Made by a program: the position numbers and the translations under genes
Shown: positions 31,031-39,853 of the stretch, in pieces
Numbering within the stretch: the first letter of the stretch is position 1
Layout of the letters: every line of letters begins with the position of its first letter
Notes under the pieces: model-generated
Told to the model about the DNA's origin: nothing
Seen by the model: the letters and a program-made list of their open reading frames with translations, nothing else
Database searches by the model: none
Assembly (NCBI RefSeq): GCF_027497355.1
Contig: NZ_CP114909.1
Location: forward strand, 682,001 to 746,000
Origin: Micromonospora sp. WMMA1947
Lineage (GTDB): Bacteria; Actinomycetota; Actinomycetes; Mycobacteriales; Micromonosporaceae
DNA: 64,000 nt
Direction of reading: 5' to 3'

Positions 31031-33433
31031 TCAGCCGCGTACCCACCGCTGGTTGCTGCCGCCGTTGCAGGTCCAGATCTGCACCGCGGTGCCGTTGGTG
31101 GTGCCCTGCCCGTTGACGTCCAGGCAGAGACCCGAGCCGACGCCGACGATGGTGCCGTCGGCGTTGATCCGCCACTGCTGGTTGCTGCCGCCGTTGCAGG
31201 TCATGATCCGCGCGCGGCTGCCGGACGTGGTGCCCGGGACGTCGAGGCACTTGTTGCCGTACACGGTGAGCTGGTTGTTCGTGCCGACCGTCCACTGCTG
31301 GTTGGGCCCACCGTTGCAGTCCCAGATCTGCACGACCGCGCCGTCGGCCTGGCTGGCGCCGTTGACGTCGAGGCAGCGGTTGGCGCTCGCGCTGCGCACC
31401 TCTCCGGTCGGGCCGCTGGAACCGTCGCCCGGCGTGATCGCGAGGTTGTCGAACTGGGCGGTGACGCCCTGGCCGGTGCCGTACCCGATCTGGCCGGCCA
31501 CCCAGGCGGAGTCCGACACGGTGCCGACTGTGGTGCCGTCGATCGCCGCGGTGAGGGTGCTGCCATTGAGCTTCAACGAAAGGTTGTGCCAGCGTCCGGT
31601 ACCCAGCGCCGCGGTGTTGCCGCTGGCCAGGGTGCGCCAGTTGCCGCTGGTGTTGTTGCTCCGGATCGACCAGGCGCCGCCGTCGGTGACCCGGAAGTAG
31701 TAGCCGTTGAGGTTCTGCGGGCCCTGGTGGTTGTAGGTGTTGCCGCGGCCGATGAGCTGGGCGTAGCCGGACTTCTCCAGCAGCACGTCCGAGGAGACCG
31801 TGTAGTTGCGCCAGGTCAGATCGCCCAGCAGGGCGTACGGTTCGGCCTGGCCGGACGTCCAGTAGATCGGCGCCTGCTCGGACATCTGGCGGACGCACTG
31901 TCCGGTCCGGCCGCCACCGCAGCCGACGATCTCGAACGAGCCCTGCTGGTCCATCAGGTACCGGGCTTCGCGCCCGGTGGCGTAGCTGTCGAAGTTGTCG
32001 CGGTACGGCAGATCCAGGGTGCCCTGGACCGGACTGACAGCCGTGCCTTTCCCCTGCCCACTCGTGGTGGTGATGCTGTAGACGTAGCCGGGTTGGACGG
32101 TGAGCGAGAAGCGTCCGCCGTTCGGTGTGATGTCGGCGCCCCGGACGAAGTGCTCGGCGCTGTTGTTGGACCTGAGGTTCGTCGCCCACACGCGCACCGT
32201 GCCGGCGGAGAGCCCGCCGGTGACGGTGACGTCGAGCTGCTGGGCCGAGCCGGCGTCCTGCGTCTCGATGACGGTGCTCCAGTCGCTGTTGTTCGTGGAC
32301 TTCAGCGAGACATAGCTGCCGTTGCCGCGGTTGCCCCCGAGGTAGCCGCTGGACGAGTCGAGATAGCGCCAGCCCGGCGCCGTGAACTGGGTGGTGTGCG
32401 CCATCACCCAGGTGCTCCTGCCGATCGAGTAGGCGCCGGACCACGGCTGCTGCGCCACCGCCACGCCGGTGGTCGCCCAGGGGATGTTGGGGGTGATGGC
32501 GGCGATCACCGGCCAGTTGATGTACCCGGTCATCTTGCCGTCGAGGTAGCCGCGGTTGATGCCCCGGGCGAGGGCCGGCGCGCCGGCGTTGTAGTCGTCG
32601 GAGCCGTTCTCACTGGCCCACAGCTGCTTGCCGGTGGAGATCGCGTTGGCGGAGCTGGGGCAGCTGGTCTGGGCGCTGCGGTAGCCGCAGACGTAGTGGC
32701 TGCCGAAGACCTGCACCGCGTTGGCGAACGCCGGGTCCCGCAGCGAGTCGTCGGCGGCGCCCCACCCGAAGTCGTCCGAGGCGACGATCTTCACATTGCC
32801 GTAGCCGCGGGAGTCGAGTGTGGAGCGCAGGTTCTTGTACCAGGTGGTGTTGTAGCCCTTCTCGTTCCACCCGCCGAGGTAGTTGATGGTCAGTCCGTGC
32901 GTCGCCGCGCAGTCCAGCCACCCGACGAGGTAGTTGATCGAGTCGGTGGACCAGAAGTTGCCGTTGCCGATCCAGCCGGGTGCCCCCCAGGCCAGACCGA
33001 CCAGGGCGATGGAGGGGTTCCGCGCCCGCGCCTGCTCCATCAGCCACCACTCGTAGCCCCGGTTGCAGTTCACGCTGCCCCGGGTGTGCTCGTGGCTGGG
33101 CTCGGCGCCGGAGGTGGAGTTGGTGTCGCCGCCGATCTCCACCTTCATCAGTTGCATCGCGGCGCCGTAACCCGGCTTGAACAGGTAGTCGAGGATGTCG
33201 CTGCGCTGCGGCTCCGGGTAGTCGATCAGGAGTCTGCTGTTTCCGCCGCCGCCGCTGACCGCGCCGACCCCGTCGAGCACGCGCCCGCCGGAGGCGCCGT
33301 TGACGGTGAGGGCGGTCGCCGCCCGGGCCGGCGCGGCGGGGACGGTCAGCGCGAACGCCGTCACCATCGCGGCCACCGCCGCCGACGCCATCCGGCGCCA
33401 CGCCGCATGTTCTCCGCTCACCCTGCTGGACAC
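31031..33433 (-). CDS. Secreted GH59 beta-galactosidase (galactocerebrosidase-like) with ricin-type lectin tail
   Basis: 800 residues. Signal peptide about 1-38 (AWRRMASAAVAAMVTAFALT, cleavage after ARA), GH59 barrel with acid/base Glu191 in YLGGWNEKGYN and nucleophile Glu275 in LWASENGSDD, a beta-sandwich, a galactosidase-associated lectin-like region (LPYRDNFDSYATGREARYL), and a C-terminal ricin-type beta-trefoil (about 675-800) with three QxW repeats (NQQWTV, NQQWRI, NQRWV). GH59 enzymes remove beta-galactose from glycolipids or plant arabinogalactan. GTG 33433 has GGAGG seven bases upstream. A palindromic operator sits just before the ribosome binding site. No sugar transporter is beside it. 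Confidence 0.87.
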   Translation of the reverse strand: MSSRVSGEHAAWRRMASAAVAAMVTAFALTVPAAPARAATALTVNGASGGRVLDGVGAVSGGGGNSRLLIDYPEPQRSDILDYLFKPGYGAAMQLMKVEIGGDTNSTSGAEPSHEHTRGSVNCNRGYEWWLMEQARARNPSIALVGLAWGAPGWIGNGNFWSTDSINYLVGWLDCAATHGLTINYLGGWNEKGYNTTWYKNLRSTLDSRGYGNVKIVASDDFGWGAADDSLRDPAFANAVQVFGSHYVCGYRSAQTSCPSSANAISTGKQLWASENGSDDYNAGAPALARGINRGYLDGKMTGYINWPVIAAITPNIPWATTGVAVAQQPWSGAYSIGRSTWVMAHTTQFTAPGWRYLDSSSGYLGGNRGNGSYVSLKSTNNSDWSTVIETQDAGSAQQLDVTVTGGLSAGTVRVWATNLRSNNSAEHFVRGADITPNGGRFSLTVQPGYVYSITTTSGQGKGTAVSPVQGTLDLPYRDNFDSYATGREARYLMDQQGSFEIVGCGGGRTGQCVRQMSEQAPIYWTSGQAEPYALLGDLTWRNYTVSSDVLLEKSGYAQLIGRGNTYNHQGPQNLNGYYFRVTDGGAWSIRSNNTSGNWRTLASGNTAALGTGRWHNLSLKLNGSTLTAAIDGTTVGTVSDSAWVAGQIGYGTGQGVTAQFDNLAITPGDGSSGPTGEVRSASANRCLDVNGASQADGAVVQIWDCNGGPNQQWTVGTNNQLTVYGNKCLDVPGTTSGSRARIMTCNGGSNQQWRINADGTIVGVGSGLCLDVNGQGTTNGTAVQIWTCNGGSNQRWVRG

Positions 33434-33446
33434 CGACCCACCTCCA

Positions 33447-33464
33447 GATAGACATGTGTCTATC
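33447..33464. promoter_or_regulatory. GATAGACA-TG-TGTCTATC operator
   Basis: GATAGACATGTGTCTATC has 8-bp perfect arms around TG and lies 14 bp before the GTG of the GH59 gene, in a locally AT-rich patch. Its size and place suit a LacI- or GntR-type repressor; no such regulator gene is adjacent, so it would act from elsewhere. Confidence 0.6.
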
Positions 33465-33556
33465 AAATTTCCTGCATGTTAGCGTTCACACCACAGGTTG
33501 GTCAACGCCTCGCCGGCCCGAGCCCCACCCCACCGAACGCCGCTCGCGAGCGCGGG

Positions 33557-33562
33557 TAGGGT
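33557..33562 (+). promoter_or_regulatory. Putative leaderless -10 element (antiporter)
   Basis: TAGGGT (TAnnnT), eight bases before GTG 33571. Confidence 0.4.
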
Positions 33563-33570
33563 CGGTCGGG

Positions 33571-35250
33571 GTGAGCACCCATTCGACGCTGCTGTTCGTG
33601 CTCGCCGCCGTCGCGGTCGTCATCGCCGTACGGTGGGTGGCCTCCCGGACCGGCCTGCCGGCCGCCGCGCTCCTGCCGCTCATCGGCATCGCGTACGCAC
33701 TGCTCCCCGGCCCCAACGTCGGCCTCGATCCCGAGCTGGCGCTCATGGTCGTGCTGCCGCCGCTGCTCTACAGTGCCGCGCTCGACTCGTCCCTGCTGGA
33801 CATCCGGCGCAACCTGCGGATCGTGGTCAGTCTCTCCGTGGTGCTGGTGCTCCTCACCGGACTGCTCGTCGGCGTCGGGTTCCACCTCTTCGTCGCCGGC
33901 GCGACCCTGGCCGCAGGCATCGCTGTGGGCGCCGCCGTCGCCCCGCCCGACCCGGTCGCCGCCCTGGCCGTCGGCCGCCGGGTCAACCTGCCGCCGAAGA
34001 TGGTCACGATCATCCAGGGCGAAGGGCTGCTGAACGACGCCACCGCGCTGACCATGCTCAGCGTCGCCGTGGCCGCCGCCGTGGGCGGCGAGTTCTCGTT
34101 CCACGCCGCGGTCGGACAGTTCGTGCTCGCCGCGGCCGGCGGCATCGCGGTGGGTGTGGTCGTCGCCCGGGCCAAACGGCTGGTCCGGCCGCTCACCGCG
34201 GACCCGCTGCTGTCCAACGCGATCTCGCTCGCGACGCCGTTCGTGGCGTACCTGCTCGGCGAGGCGCTGCACGTCTCCGGCGTGCTCGCAGTGGTGGTCG
34301 CCGGCCTGATCGTCGGCCACCAGACGCCGCAGTTCGGCTCCGGAGCCGCCCGCCTCCAGACGAACGCCGTGTGGCGGCTCGTCGACTTCCTCCTCGAAGG
34401 CTTCGTCTTCCTGCTGATCGGCCAGCAGCTCCCCGCCGTCATGCGGGGCCTGCGCCAGTACGAGACGTCGACCATCGTCATCGCCGTCGCGGTGTCGGTC
34501 GGCGTGGTGCTGCTCCTGCGCCCCGCCTGGCTGATCCTGACCCAGTGGCTCCCCCGGTCGCTGCACACCCGGCTCGGCGGCGTCGCCGAACAGGACGACA
34601 CCGACGAGCCGGACGCCGCACGCCGGCTCGGCGGCGTCGACCGCAGGGAACGCGGGCTGACCGCCCGCGAGGTGGTGGCGCTGAGCTGGTCCGGTACGCG
34701 CGGCGTGATCAGCCTCGCCGCGATCTTCACGCTGCCGTTGACCACCCGCAGCGGAGATCCTTTCCCCGATCGTGACCTGCTGCTGTTCTGCACCTTCGTG
34801 GTCGTCCTGGTGACGCTGGTCGGGCAGGGTCTGACGTTCGCGCCGCTCGTGCGGATGCTCGGCCTGCGCGCCAACGAGGCCGACCAGGCCCGGGTACGCA
34901 ACGAGGCCCGCTCGGCAGCGGTGGAGGCGGCGCTGGCACGCCTCGACACCGTCGTCGCCGAGGACCCGGACAGCACTGTCGCCGTCGACACCACGCGGCC
35001 CCAGTGGCAGACCCGGCTGGCCCGCTACCGGGGGCGGCTCGACCTGATCCAGCAGAGCGGCTCGTCGGAGCTGCCCACCTCACCGGAGTACGAGACGGCG
35101 CTGCGGGTCCGCCGGAGCGTCCTCGAAGCGCAGCGGGAGGAGTTGCTGCGGTGGCGTGACTCCGGGCGGCTGCCGGACGAGGAGCTGCGGGTGCTGGAAC
35201 GCGAACTCGACCACGAGGAGCTGTTGCTGCCGAAGCGGGCGCCGGGCTGA
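33571..35250 (+). CDS. Na+/H+ antiporter, CPA1 family
   Basis: 559 residues with about 12-13 membrane spans and a C-terminal cytoplasmic tail of about 120 residues. The transport core shows the family pattern GAAVAPPDPVAALAVG, QGEGLLNDATALTMLSVAVA (the ND pair of CPA1 ion binding) and WSGTRGVISLAAIFTLPL in a late span. Such proteins exchange Na+ (or K+) for H+ to control cell pH. GTG 33571 is preferred; it follows TAGGGT by eight bases. It is divergent from the GH59 gene across 137 bp. The tail is helical and charged, as in other bacterial members. Confidence 0.88.
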   Translation: MSTHSTLLFVLAAVAVVIAVRWVASRTGLPAAALLPLIGIAYALLPGPNVGLDPELALMVVLPPLLYSAALDSSLLDIRRNLRIVVSLSVVLVLLTGLLVGVGFHLFVAGATLAAGIAVGAAVAPPDPVAALAVGRRVNLPPKMVTIIQGEGLLNDATALTMLSVAVAAAVGGEFSFHAAVGQFVLAAAGGIAVGVVVARAKRLVRPLTADPLLSNAISLATPFVAYLLGEALHVSGVLAVVVAGLIVGHQTPQFGSGAARLQTNAVWRLVDFLLEGFVFLLIGQQLPAVMRGLRQYETSTIVIAVAVSVGVVLLLRPAWLILTQWLPRSLHTRLGGVAEQDDTDEPDAARRLGGVDRRERGLTAREVVALSWSGTRGVISLAAIFTLPLTTRSGDPFPDRDLLLFCTFVVVLVTLVGQGLTFAPLVRMLGLRANEADQARVRNEARSAAVEAALARLDTVVAEDPDSTVAVDTTRPQWQTRLARYRGRLDLIQQSGSSELPTSPEYETALRVRRSVLEAQREELLRWRDSGRLPDEELRVLERELDHEELLLPKRAPG

Positions 35251-35267
35251 CCCTGGGCCCGGCGCCC
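35237..35267. terminator. Hairpin at end of antiporter gene
   Basis: Perfect 11-bp stem (35237-35247 with 35257-35267) that includes the stop codon region; lies between convergent genes. Confidence 0.6.
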
Positions 35268-35277
35268 GCCGGCCGCC

Positions 35278-37932
35278 TCACAGCTGGCGCAGGATCACCG
35301 GATCCTTGATCTTCTTGTCCGCGGCCAGCAGCAACGCCTTGCTGATGATCTCGCCGAGCCGGCTGTCGCCCTCGAAGGGCAGGTACATCTCCGGCTCCTT
35401 CGCCTTCGCCGAGTCCGGGATGACGCACAGGTACCGCTCGTCCGGCGCGATCAGGATGTTGCCCGAGCCGCAGTGGATGCGGTACGTGTGCAGGTCGCCG
35501 CGTACCTCCAGGAACCTGTCGGTGAGCGTGCAGCGACCGGCGATCGCCAGCCGGGGGATCAGGTCCGCCAGCACGTCCCGGCGCGTCCGGCCGGTCGGGG
35601 TCAGCTCGCCGAAGCTGTTCTGCGCCCAGTAGTCGCGATACCGGCCCTCCGGCCCGCCGTCGTACCAGTTCGGGTCGGCGCCCACCCCGGCGGCGGCCAC
35701 GAACAGGTCGACGTCCCGCATCACCTCGCTCAGCACGACCGGCGGAACCTGCGCCAACGGGACCGGCAGGCGCTCGCCCCGGATGAAGAACAGCTGATCG
35801 GTTCCCATCGTGTCGAACACGAGGTCGTCGTCCCGGTCCTCGATCCCGGCGACACCCAGTTCGGCGCGCAGCCCCCAGTCCGGGAGGGCCAGCCAGGGCA
35901 GGTTGTAGGACGCCCCGTCGTTGCGGTGCTGGACGTACGACCAGCCGCGCCGGGACAGCAGCGCGTTGAGCCGGTGCTGACGCACGATGTGCGCGGCGAA
36001 CCGGTTGGAGTACACGCCAGTGGCCCGCTCCGCGTCGGTGAGCAGGTACTGCTCCCGGTGCGCCTGCTTGAACGGCTGGGTGATCGCGTGCCGGGTGAGG
36101 AAGTCCCGCCACGGCCCCACCGCTTCGGGGTCGAGCACCGGATGCCACAACCGGACCGTCGCGTCGTCGGCCGGCTCGAACACGGTGTCGTCCACTGTGC
36201 GCAGCGTCTCACCGGCCCAGCAGCAGGCCACGCCGTCGACGGTCCAGACGAGCCGGCGGGCCAGGGTACGGGCCAGCGGGTGGTCGAGGAACCGTTCGCG
36301 CCACTGCTCGACGGTCCACGAACGGTCCCGTCGCAGCAGCCCTTCCAGCCGGTCGCGGGTGGCGACGAGCGTCGCGGCGACGTCGACGACGGTCGCCTTC
36401 AGCTCCTTCACCTCGTCGCCATGCTCGCTGCGCACCTGCGCCGGTGGGGCCTTGACCACCTTGCCGTCCGCGTTGCGCCACACCACTACGGCGTCGACAC
36501 CGCGCACCTCCAGCTCGTACGAGCAGTCGCCCAGCTTGTCCGCGAGCGGCAGCCCGAAGCCGGGCAGAGCCATCTCCTCGACGTCCTCCCGGCTGACGCC
36601 GCGCGCCTCGGCGTGCCGGGTCAGCCCCTTCTCCACCAGGCGCAGGGTGCTCTTGTAGGTCAGCCGCGAGGACAGCCGCGCCAGCTGGGCGAGCGCGGCC
36701 GGGTGATCGGTGTCGACGAGCGCCGCGACCGCGACGTTCGCCAGTTTCGGGCTCGCCGGGCCGTGGCCGGAGATCTTGCGGGCGGCCCGTTCCGCGATCT
36801 GGCCGAGGTTGCGCAGTGTCTGCTCGGACGGCGGGCACATCGTCCGCGTCCAGATCAGTCCCCACAGCAGCCCGACGTTGTAGCGGTCGATCATCCGTGG
36901 TGGCATGTCCTTGATGTGGCCGGGGCAGCACGTTGTCATGCGCAGCGGCAGGCTGCGCGCCTGGCCGACGAGCGGGAGCCAGTCGTCGAGCCGGGCGGTG
37001 AAAGCGTCGACGCCCACCGCGTCGAGCAGCGACCGGGCCTGCTTGCGCCAACCGGCCGTCGGCTTCGCCTTGTCCACCTCGACCGGGCAGTGCGCCAGCA
37101 GCGCCTCCCACGCGGACCGGCGATCCGCCGGCATCGCCTCGATGTCCGCGACGGCGCGGTCGGCCCACTGCTCACCGACGTTGGGGATCGGCCACATCCG
37201 GTCGGCCTCGTCGCTGAAGTCGCTCGGCGATTGCTCGATCCCGGTCCGGCGCCAGGTCGCCAGCGCCGCCGGGTTCACGCGCCCGGCCGAGGCCTCCGCC
37301 TGGAGGGACTCCCAGGTGAACCGCTTGAGATGGGAGCTCCAGTAATTGAATCCCAGCCAGGCGTGGGTGCTCAGCCGGCCGAGCCAGGCCGAGCCGTCGA
37401 GCCCGCCGCCGGAACGCACGGCACGGATCAGCGTGGCCCACCCGTCCTTGCCCGAGCCCGGCACGGTCAGCGCATCGAACACCACCTGCCGTACCGGCGC
37501 CGGTTGTGCGGCCAGGAGTTCCTTCGTGCGGCGCCACGCCTCACCCCGGGCCCGGTCCCGCGGGTCCTCGTGCGCGTACGGCAGCGACGGCAGGTGGTCG
37601 ATCAGTGTCGACGCAGCGGTGACTCGGCGGTCGTGATCCGCGTCGTCACCGGCCAGGTCGGCCACGGCTGCGGCGACCGTCTGCGCCTGTCGGTTCGCCT
37701 CCGGTAGCAGCTCGACCAGCGGCGGAGCGAGATCGTACGGCCCGTGCGGATCGTTCAGTGCGGCGAGCAGCGACGGAACCGTCGCCGCCGGCGCCCAGCC
37801 GCACACGGTCACCACCAGGCTGATGGATTCCCGCTGACTGGGCTCGTTGAGGGTCTGGCCGCTCCGCTCGCCCCACCTCTTGACGGTGGCGACCACATCG
37901 CGCAGGGCCAACTCGGGGTCGTACGTGTCCAC
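35278..37932 (-). CDS. DUF4132 domain protein
   Basis: 884 residues. The N-terminal two-thirds is helical, HEAT-like, with many Trp-anchored helices (AWLGFNYWSSHLKRF); the C-terminal third is the DUF4132 region: RLVWTVDGVACCW, DWGLRAELGVAGIEDRDDDL, and the closing segment THE-like YRIHCGSGNILIAPDERYLC. Relatives (MolR-type proteins) occur in bacterial molybdate and conflict-related loci, but no activity is established. GTG 37932 begins on the base after the TGA of the upstream 102-residue gene, so translation is coupled with zero gap. The small protein and this large one are therefore probably partners. Confidence 0.85.
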   Translation of the reverse strand: MDTYDPELALRDVVATVKRWGERSGQTLNEPSQRESISLVVTVCGWAPAATVPSLLAALNDPHGPYDLAPPLVELLPEANRQAQTVAAAVADLAGDDADHDRRVTAASTLIDHLPSLPYAHEDPRDRARGEAWRRTKELLAAQPAPVRQVVFDALTVPGSGKDGWATLIRAVRSGGGLDGSAWLGRLSTHAWLGFNYWSSHLKRFTWESLQAEASAGRVNPAALATWRRTGIEQSPSDFSDEADRMWPIPNVGEQWADRAVADIEAMPADRRSAWEALLAHCPVEVDKAKPTAGWRKQARSLLDAVGVDAFTARLDDWLPLVGQARSLPLRMTTCCPGHIKDMPPRMIDRYNVGLLWGLIWTRTMCPPSEQTLRNLGQIAERAARKISGHGPASPKLANVAVAALVDTDHPAALAQLARLSSRLTYKSTLRLVEKGLTRHAEARGVSREDVEEMALPGFGLPLADKLGDCSYELEVRGVDAVVVWRNADGKVVKAPPAQVRSEHGDEVKELKATVVDVAATLVATRDRLEGLLRRDRSWTVEQWRERFLDHPLARTLARRLVWTVDGVACCWAGETLRTVDDTVFEPADDATVRLWHPVLDPEAVGPWRDFLTRHAITQPFKQAHREQYLLTDAERATGVYSNRFAAHIVRQHRLNALLSRRGWSYVQHRNDGASYNLPWLALPDWGLRAELGVAGIEDRDDDLVFDTMGTDQLFFIRGERLPVPLAQVPPVVLSEVMRDVDLFVAAAGVGADPNWYDGGPEGRYRDYWAQNSFGELTPTGRTRRDVLADLIPRLAIAGRCTLTDRFLEVRGDLHTYRIHCGSGNILIAPDERYLCVIPDSAKAKEPEMYLPFEGDSRLGEIISKALLLAADKKIKDPVILRQL

Positions 37933-38241
37933 TCAGCCACCCACCAGCGGGACGAGCTTGAGGAAGGTGACGCGGGATCCCGCGTGCAGGCGGACCTTCT
38001 CGTCCAGGGCGGTGACCTGACGGTCGTCGACGAGCACCACGAAGGCGTTGCGGCCGAACGCGTCGAGTGTCATCCGCGTCCGCTCCTCCGGGTCGGCGTC
38101 CACGCCGGACTCGGCGATCTCGAGGGAGACCCGACGGCGGATCAGCTCGGCGAGAGGCAGTGCCTCCTCGAAGACCTCGACTGTCCACACAGGCCCGTTC
38201 GGCGCACCGACGACCTCGTCGGTGACTGTGATCAATGGCAT
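37933..38241 (-). CDS. Small GG-ended beta-grasp-like protein, partner of DUF4132
   Basis: 102 residues. Predicted order is strand (PLITVTDEVV), strand and helix (WTVEVFEEALPLAELIRRRV), linker helix, then paired strands AFVVLVDDRQVT and the closing segment LHAGSRVTFLKLVPLVGG. Order, spacing and the final Gly101-Gly102 match MoaD/ThiS and ubiquitin-like beta-grasp proteins, which are activated at a C-terminal Gly. This match is by eye, not by search. ATG 38241 has TACCTT seven bases upstream (leaderless layout); GTG 38271 is an alternative. The stop abuts the DUF4132 start. No E1-like, JAB or molybdopterin gene is nearby. Confidence 0.7.
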   Translation of the reverse strand: MPLITVTDEVVGAPNGPVWTVEVFEEALPLAELIRRRVSLEIAESGVDADPEERTRMTLDAFGRNAFVVLVDDRQVTALDEKVRLHAGSRVTFLKLVPLVGG

Positions 38242-38248
38242 GGCGGAG

Positions 38249-38254
38249 AAGGTA
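38249..38254 (-). promoter_or_regulatory. Putative leaderless -10 element (beta-grasp/DUF4132 operon)
   Basis: TACCTT (TAnnnT), seven bases before ATG 38241. The gap to the divergent sigma-CAP gene is 106 bp, so both promoters lie within it. Confidence 0.45.
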
Positions 38255-38347
38255 ACGGTTCCCTCCGACACCTCAGCATTTTGTGTGACCTGACCGCGTG
38301 CCGGACAGTCTCCACCGTGTACGAGATCGTTCCGTGAAGGCGAGGTT

Positions 38348-39832
38348 GTGAGCGTGTCCTATCCCGCGTACCCGAGCAGGGCCGGCATGTCGGCGGTGGT
38401 GGACGCGGCACGCCGCGGCGACCGCGCGGCGATGGACGAGCTGGTCTCGCACTGTCTGCCGCTGGTCTACAACATCGTGGGCCGGGCCCTGAACCGGTCG
38501 GCAGACGTCGACGACGTGGTGCAGAACACGATGCTGAGCGTCGTCCGCGGGCTGCCGGGCGTACGCGAGCCGCAGCTTTTCCGCTCGTGGCTGGTCGCCG
38601 TCACCATGAACGAGATCCGCACCCACACGCAGCGCCGGCACACCACACCGGCGCCGCCGGAGGACATCGACAACGTGATCGACCCGCGCGCGGACTTCGA
38701 GGACCTGACCCTGACCCAGCTCCGCCTCGCCGACCAGCGCCGGGAGGTCGTCCTGGCCACGCGCTGGCTGGACGACGACCACCGCCACCTGCTGTCCCTC
38801 TGGTGGCTGGTCGAGGCCGGTCACCTCAGCCGCGCCGACCTGGTCGACGCCCTGAAGCTGGCCCCGCACCACGTGACCGTGCGGGTGTCCCGGATGAAGG
38901 CGCAGCTGGACACCGCCCGGCTGGTCGTACGGGCCCTCACCGCCCGGCCCGGTTGCGCCGGCCTGCGCGACACCGCGTCGGGCTGGAACGGTCAGCCGAC
39001 ACCGGTGTGGCGCAAGCGGTTCGCCCGCCACATCCGGGACTGCCCGCACTGCCCGACGAACGACCTGGTCCCCGCCGAGCGGCTGCTGGCCGGCCTGGCG
39101 CTCACCCCGATCCCGGCCGATCTCGCCTCGGACGTCACGCACCACCTGCGCACCGTCGCCTCGCCGACGCACGCCGTCCCGCCCGGCGCGCAGGTCGTGA
39201 GCGCCGGGGCGCGGTCGACGCTCTCCCTGTCCAAGACCCTGGTCGGCGTGGTCGCCGCCGTCGCCGTGCTCGGCGGGGGTGGTCTGATCCTTGCCAACTA
39301 CCCGAGCGGGTCGAAGCAGCAGCCGACAAGCGTGGCAGCCTCGCAGCCCGCGACCGAGACCACCGCTCCCGCGCTCACGCCCACCCCGACCCCGCTCGCA
39401 CCCTCCCCGACCGCTGCCCGTCCGAGCCCCGCCAAGTCGGTGAAGCCCTCGAAGTCACCGAAGCCGACCCCGTCGCCGGCCAGGTCCACCGCCACGTCCA
39501 GCGGCTTGTCCGCCGCGGAACGGCGGCTGCTGGTGCTGCTCAACGAGCGGCGTCGCGCGCTCGGGCTGACCGAGGTCAAGCTCGGTACGGCCCAGCACCG
39601 GGAGGCGGAGTCCTGCGTACGGCAGAACCTGAACGCGAGCGGCCTGCAGCACTGCGGGCACGAGGTGCTGTTCGCCTCGTCGGGCAACTCCTCGCCGGAG
39701 CAGATGATCGAGGCGTGGTTCAACAGCCCCGGGCACAAGACGGCGCTGACGTACGCCAGCTCTCGCTTCGCCGGACCAGCGATCGTGTTCAACGGCAGCC
39801 GGCAGGTCGCCGCCATCAACATCGACTACTGA
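38348..39832 (+). CDS. ECF sigma factor fused to ZAS motif, membrane span and CAP domain
   Basis: 494 residues. Sigma region 2 (about 15-98; NRSADVDDVVQNTMLSVVRG) and region 4-like helices (about 128-195; VDALKLAPHHVTVRVSRMKA) are followed by a Cys/His segment with H228-x3-C232-x2-C235 (HIRDCPHC), as in zinc anti-sigma domains, plus Cys203. Then one membrane span (about 297-317), a Pro/Ser/Thr linker (about 323-385) and an outside CAP/SCP domain (about 388-494; LVLLNERRRALGLTEVKL, MIEAWFNSPGHKTAL). So sigma, anti-sigma motif and sensor lie in one chain. GTG 38348 has AAGGCGAGG upstream. Confidence 0.82.
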   Translation: MSVSYPAYPSRAGMSAVVDAARRGDRAAMDELVSHCLPLVYNIVGRALNRSADVDDVVQNTMLSVVRGLPGVREPQLFRSWLVAVTMNEIRTHTQRRHTTPAPPEDIDNVIDPRADFEDLTLTQLRLADQRREVVLATRWLDDDHRHLLSLWWLVEAGHLSRADLVDALKLAPHHVTVRVSRMKAQLDTARLVVRALTARPGCAGLRDTASGWNGQPTPVWRKRFARHIRDCPHCPTNDLVPAERLLAGLALTPIPADLASDVTHHLRTVASPTHAVPPGAQVVSAGARSTLSLSKTLVGVVAAVAVLGGGGLILANYPSGSKQQPTSVAASQPATETTAPALTPTPTPLAPSPTAARPSPAKSVKPSKSPKPTPSPARSTATSSGLSAAERRLLVLLNERRRALGLTEVKLGTAQHREAESCVRQNLNASGLQHCGHEVLFASSGNSSPEQMIEAWFNSPGHKTALTYASSRFAGPAIVFNGSRQVAAINIDY

Positions 39833-39841
39833 GGCGGTCGC

Positions 39842-39847
39842 TACGCT
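39842..39847 (+). promoter_or_regulatory. Putative leaderless -10 element (DUF2804 gene)
   Basis: TACGCT (TAnnnT), six bases before ATG 39854; only 21 bp separate this start from the stop of the sigma-CAP gene. Confidence 0.4.
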
Positions 39848-39853
39848 CCCCCG

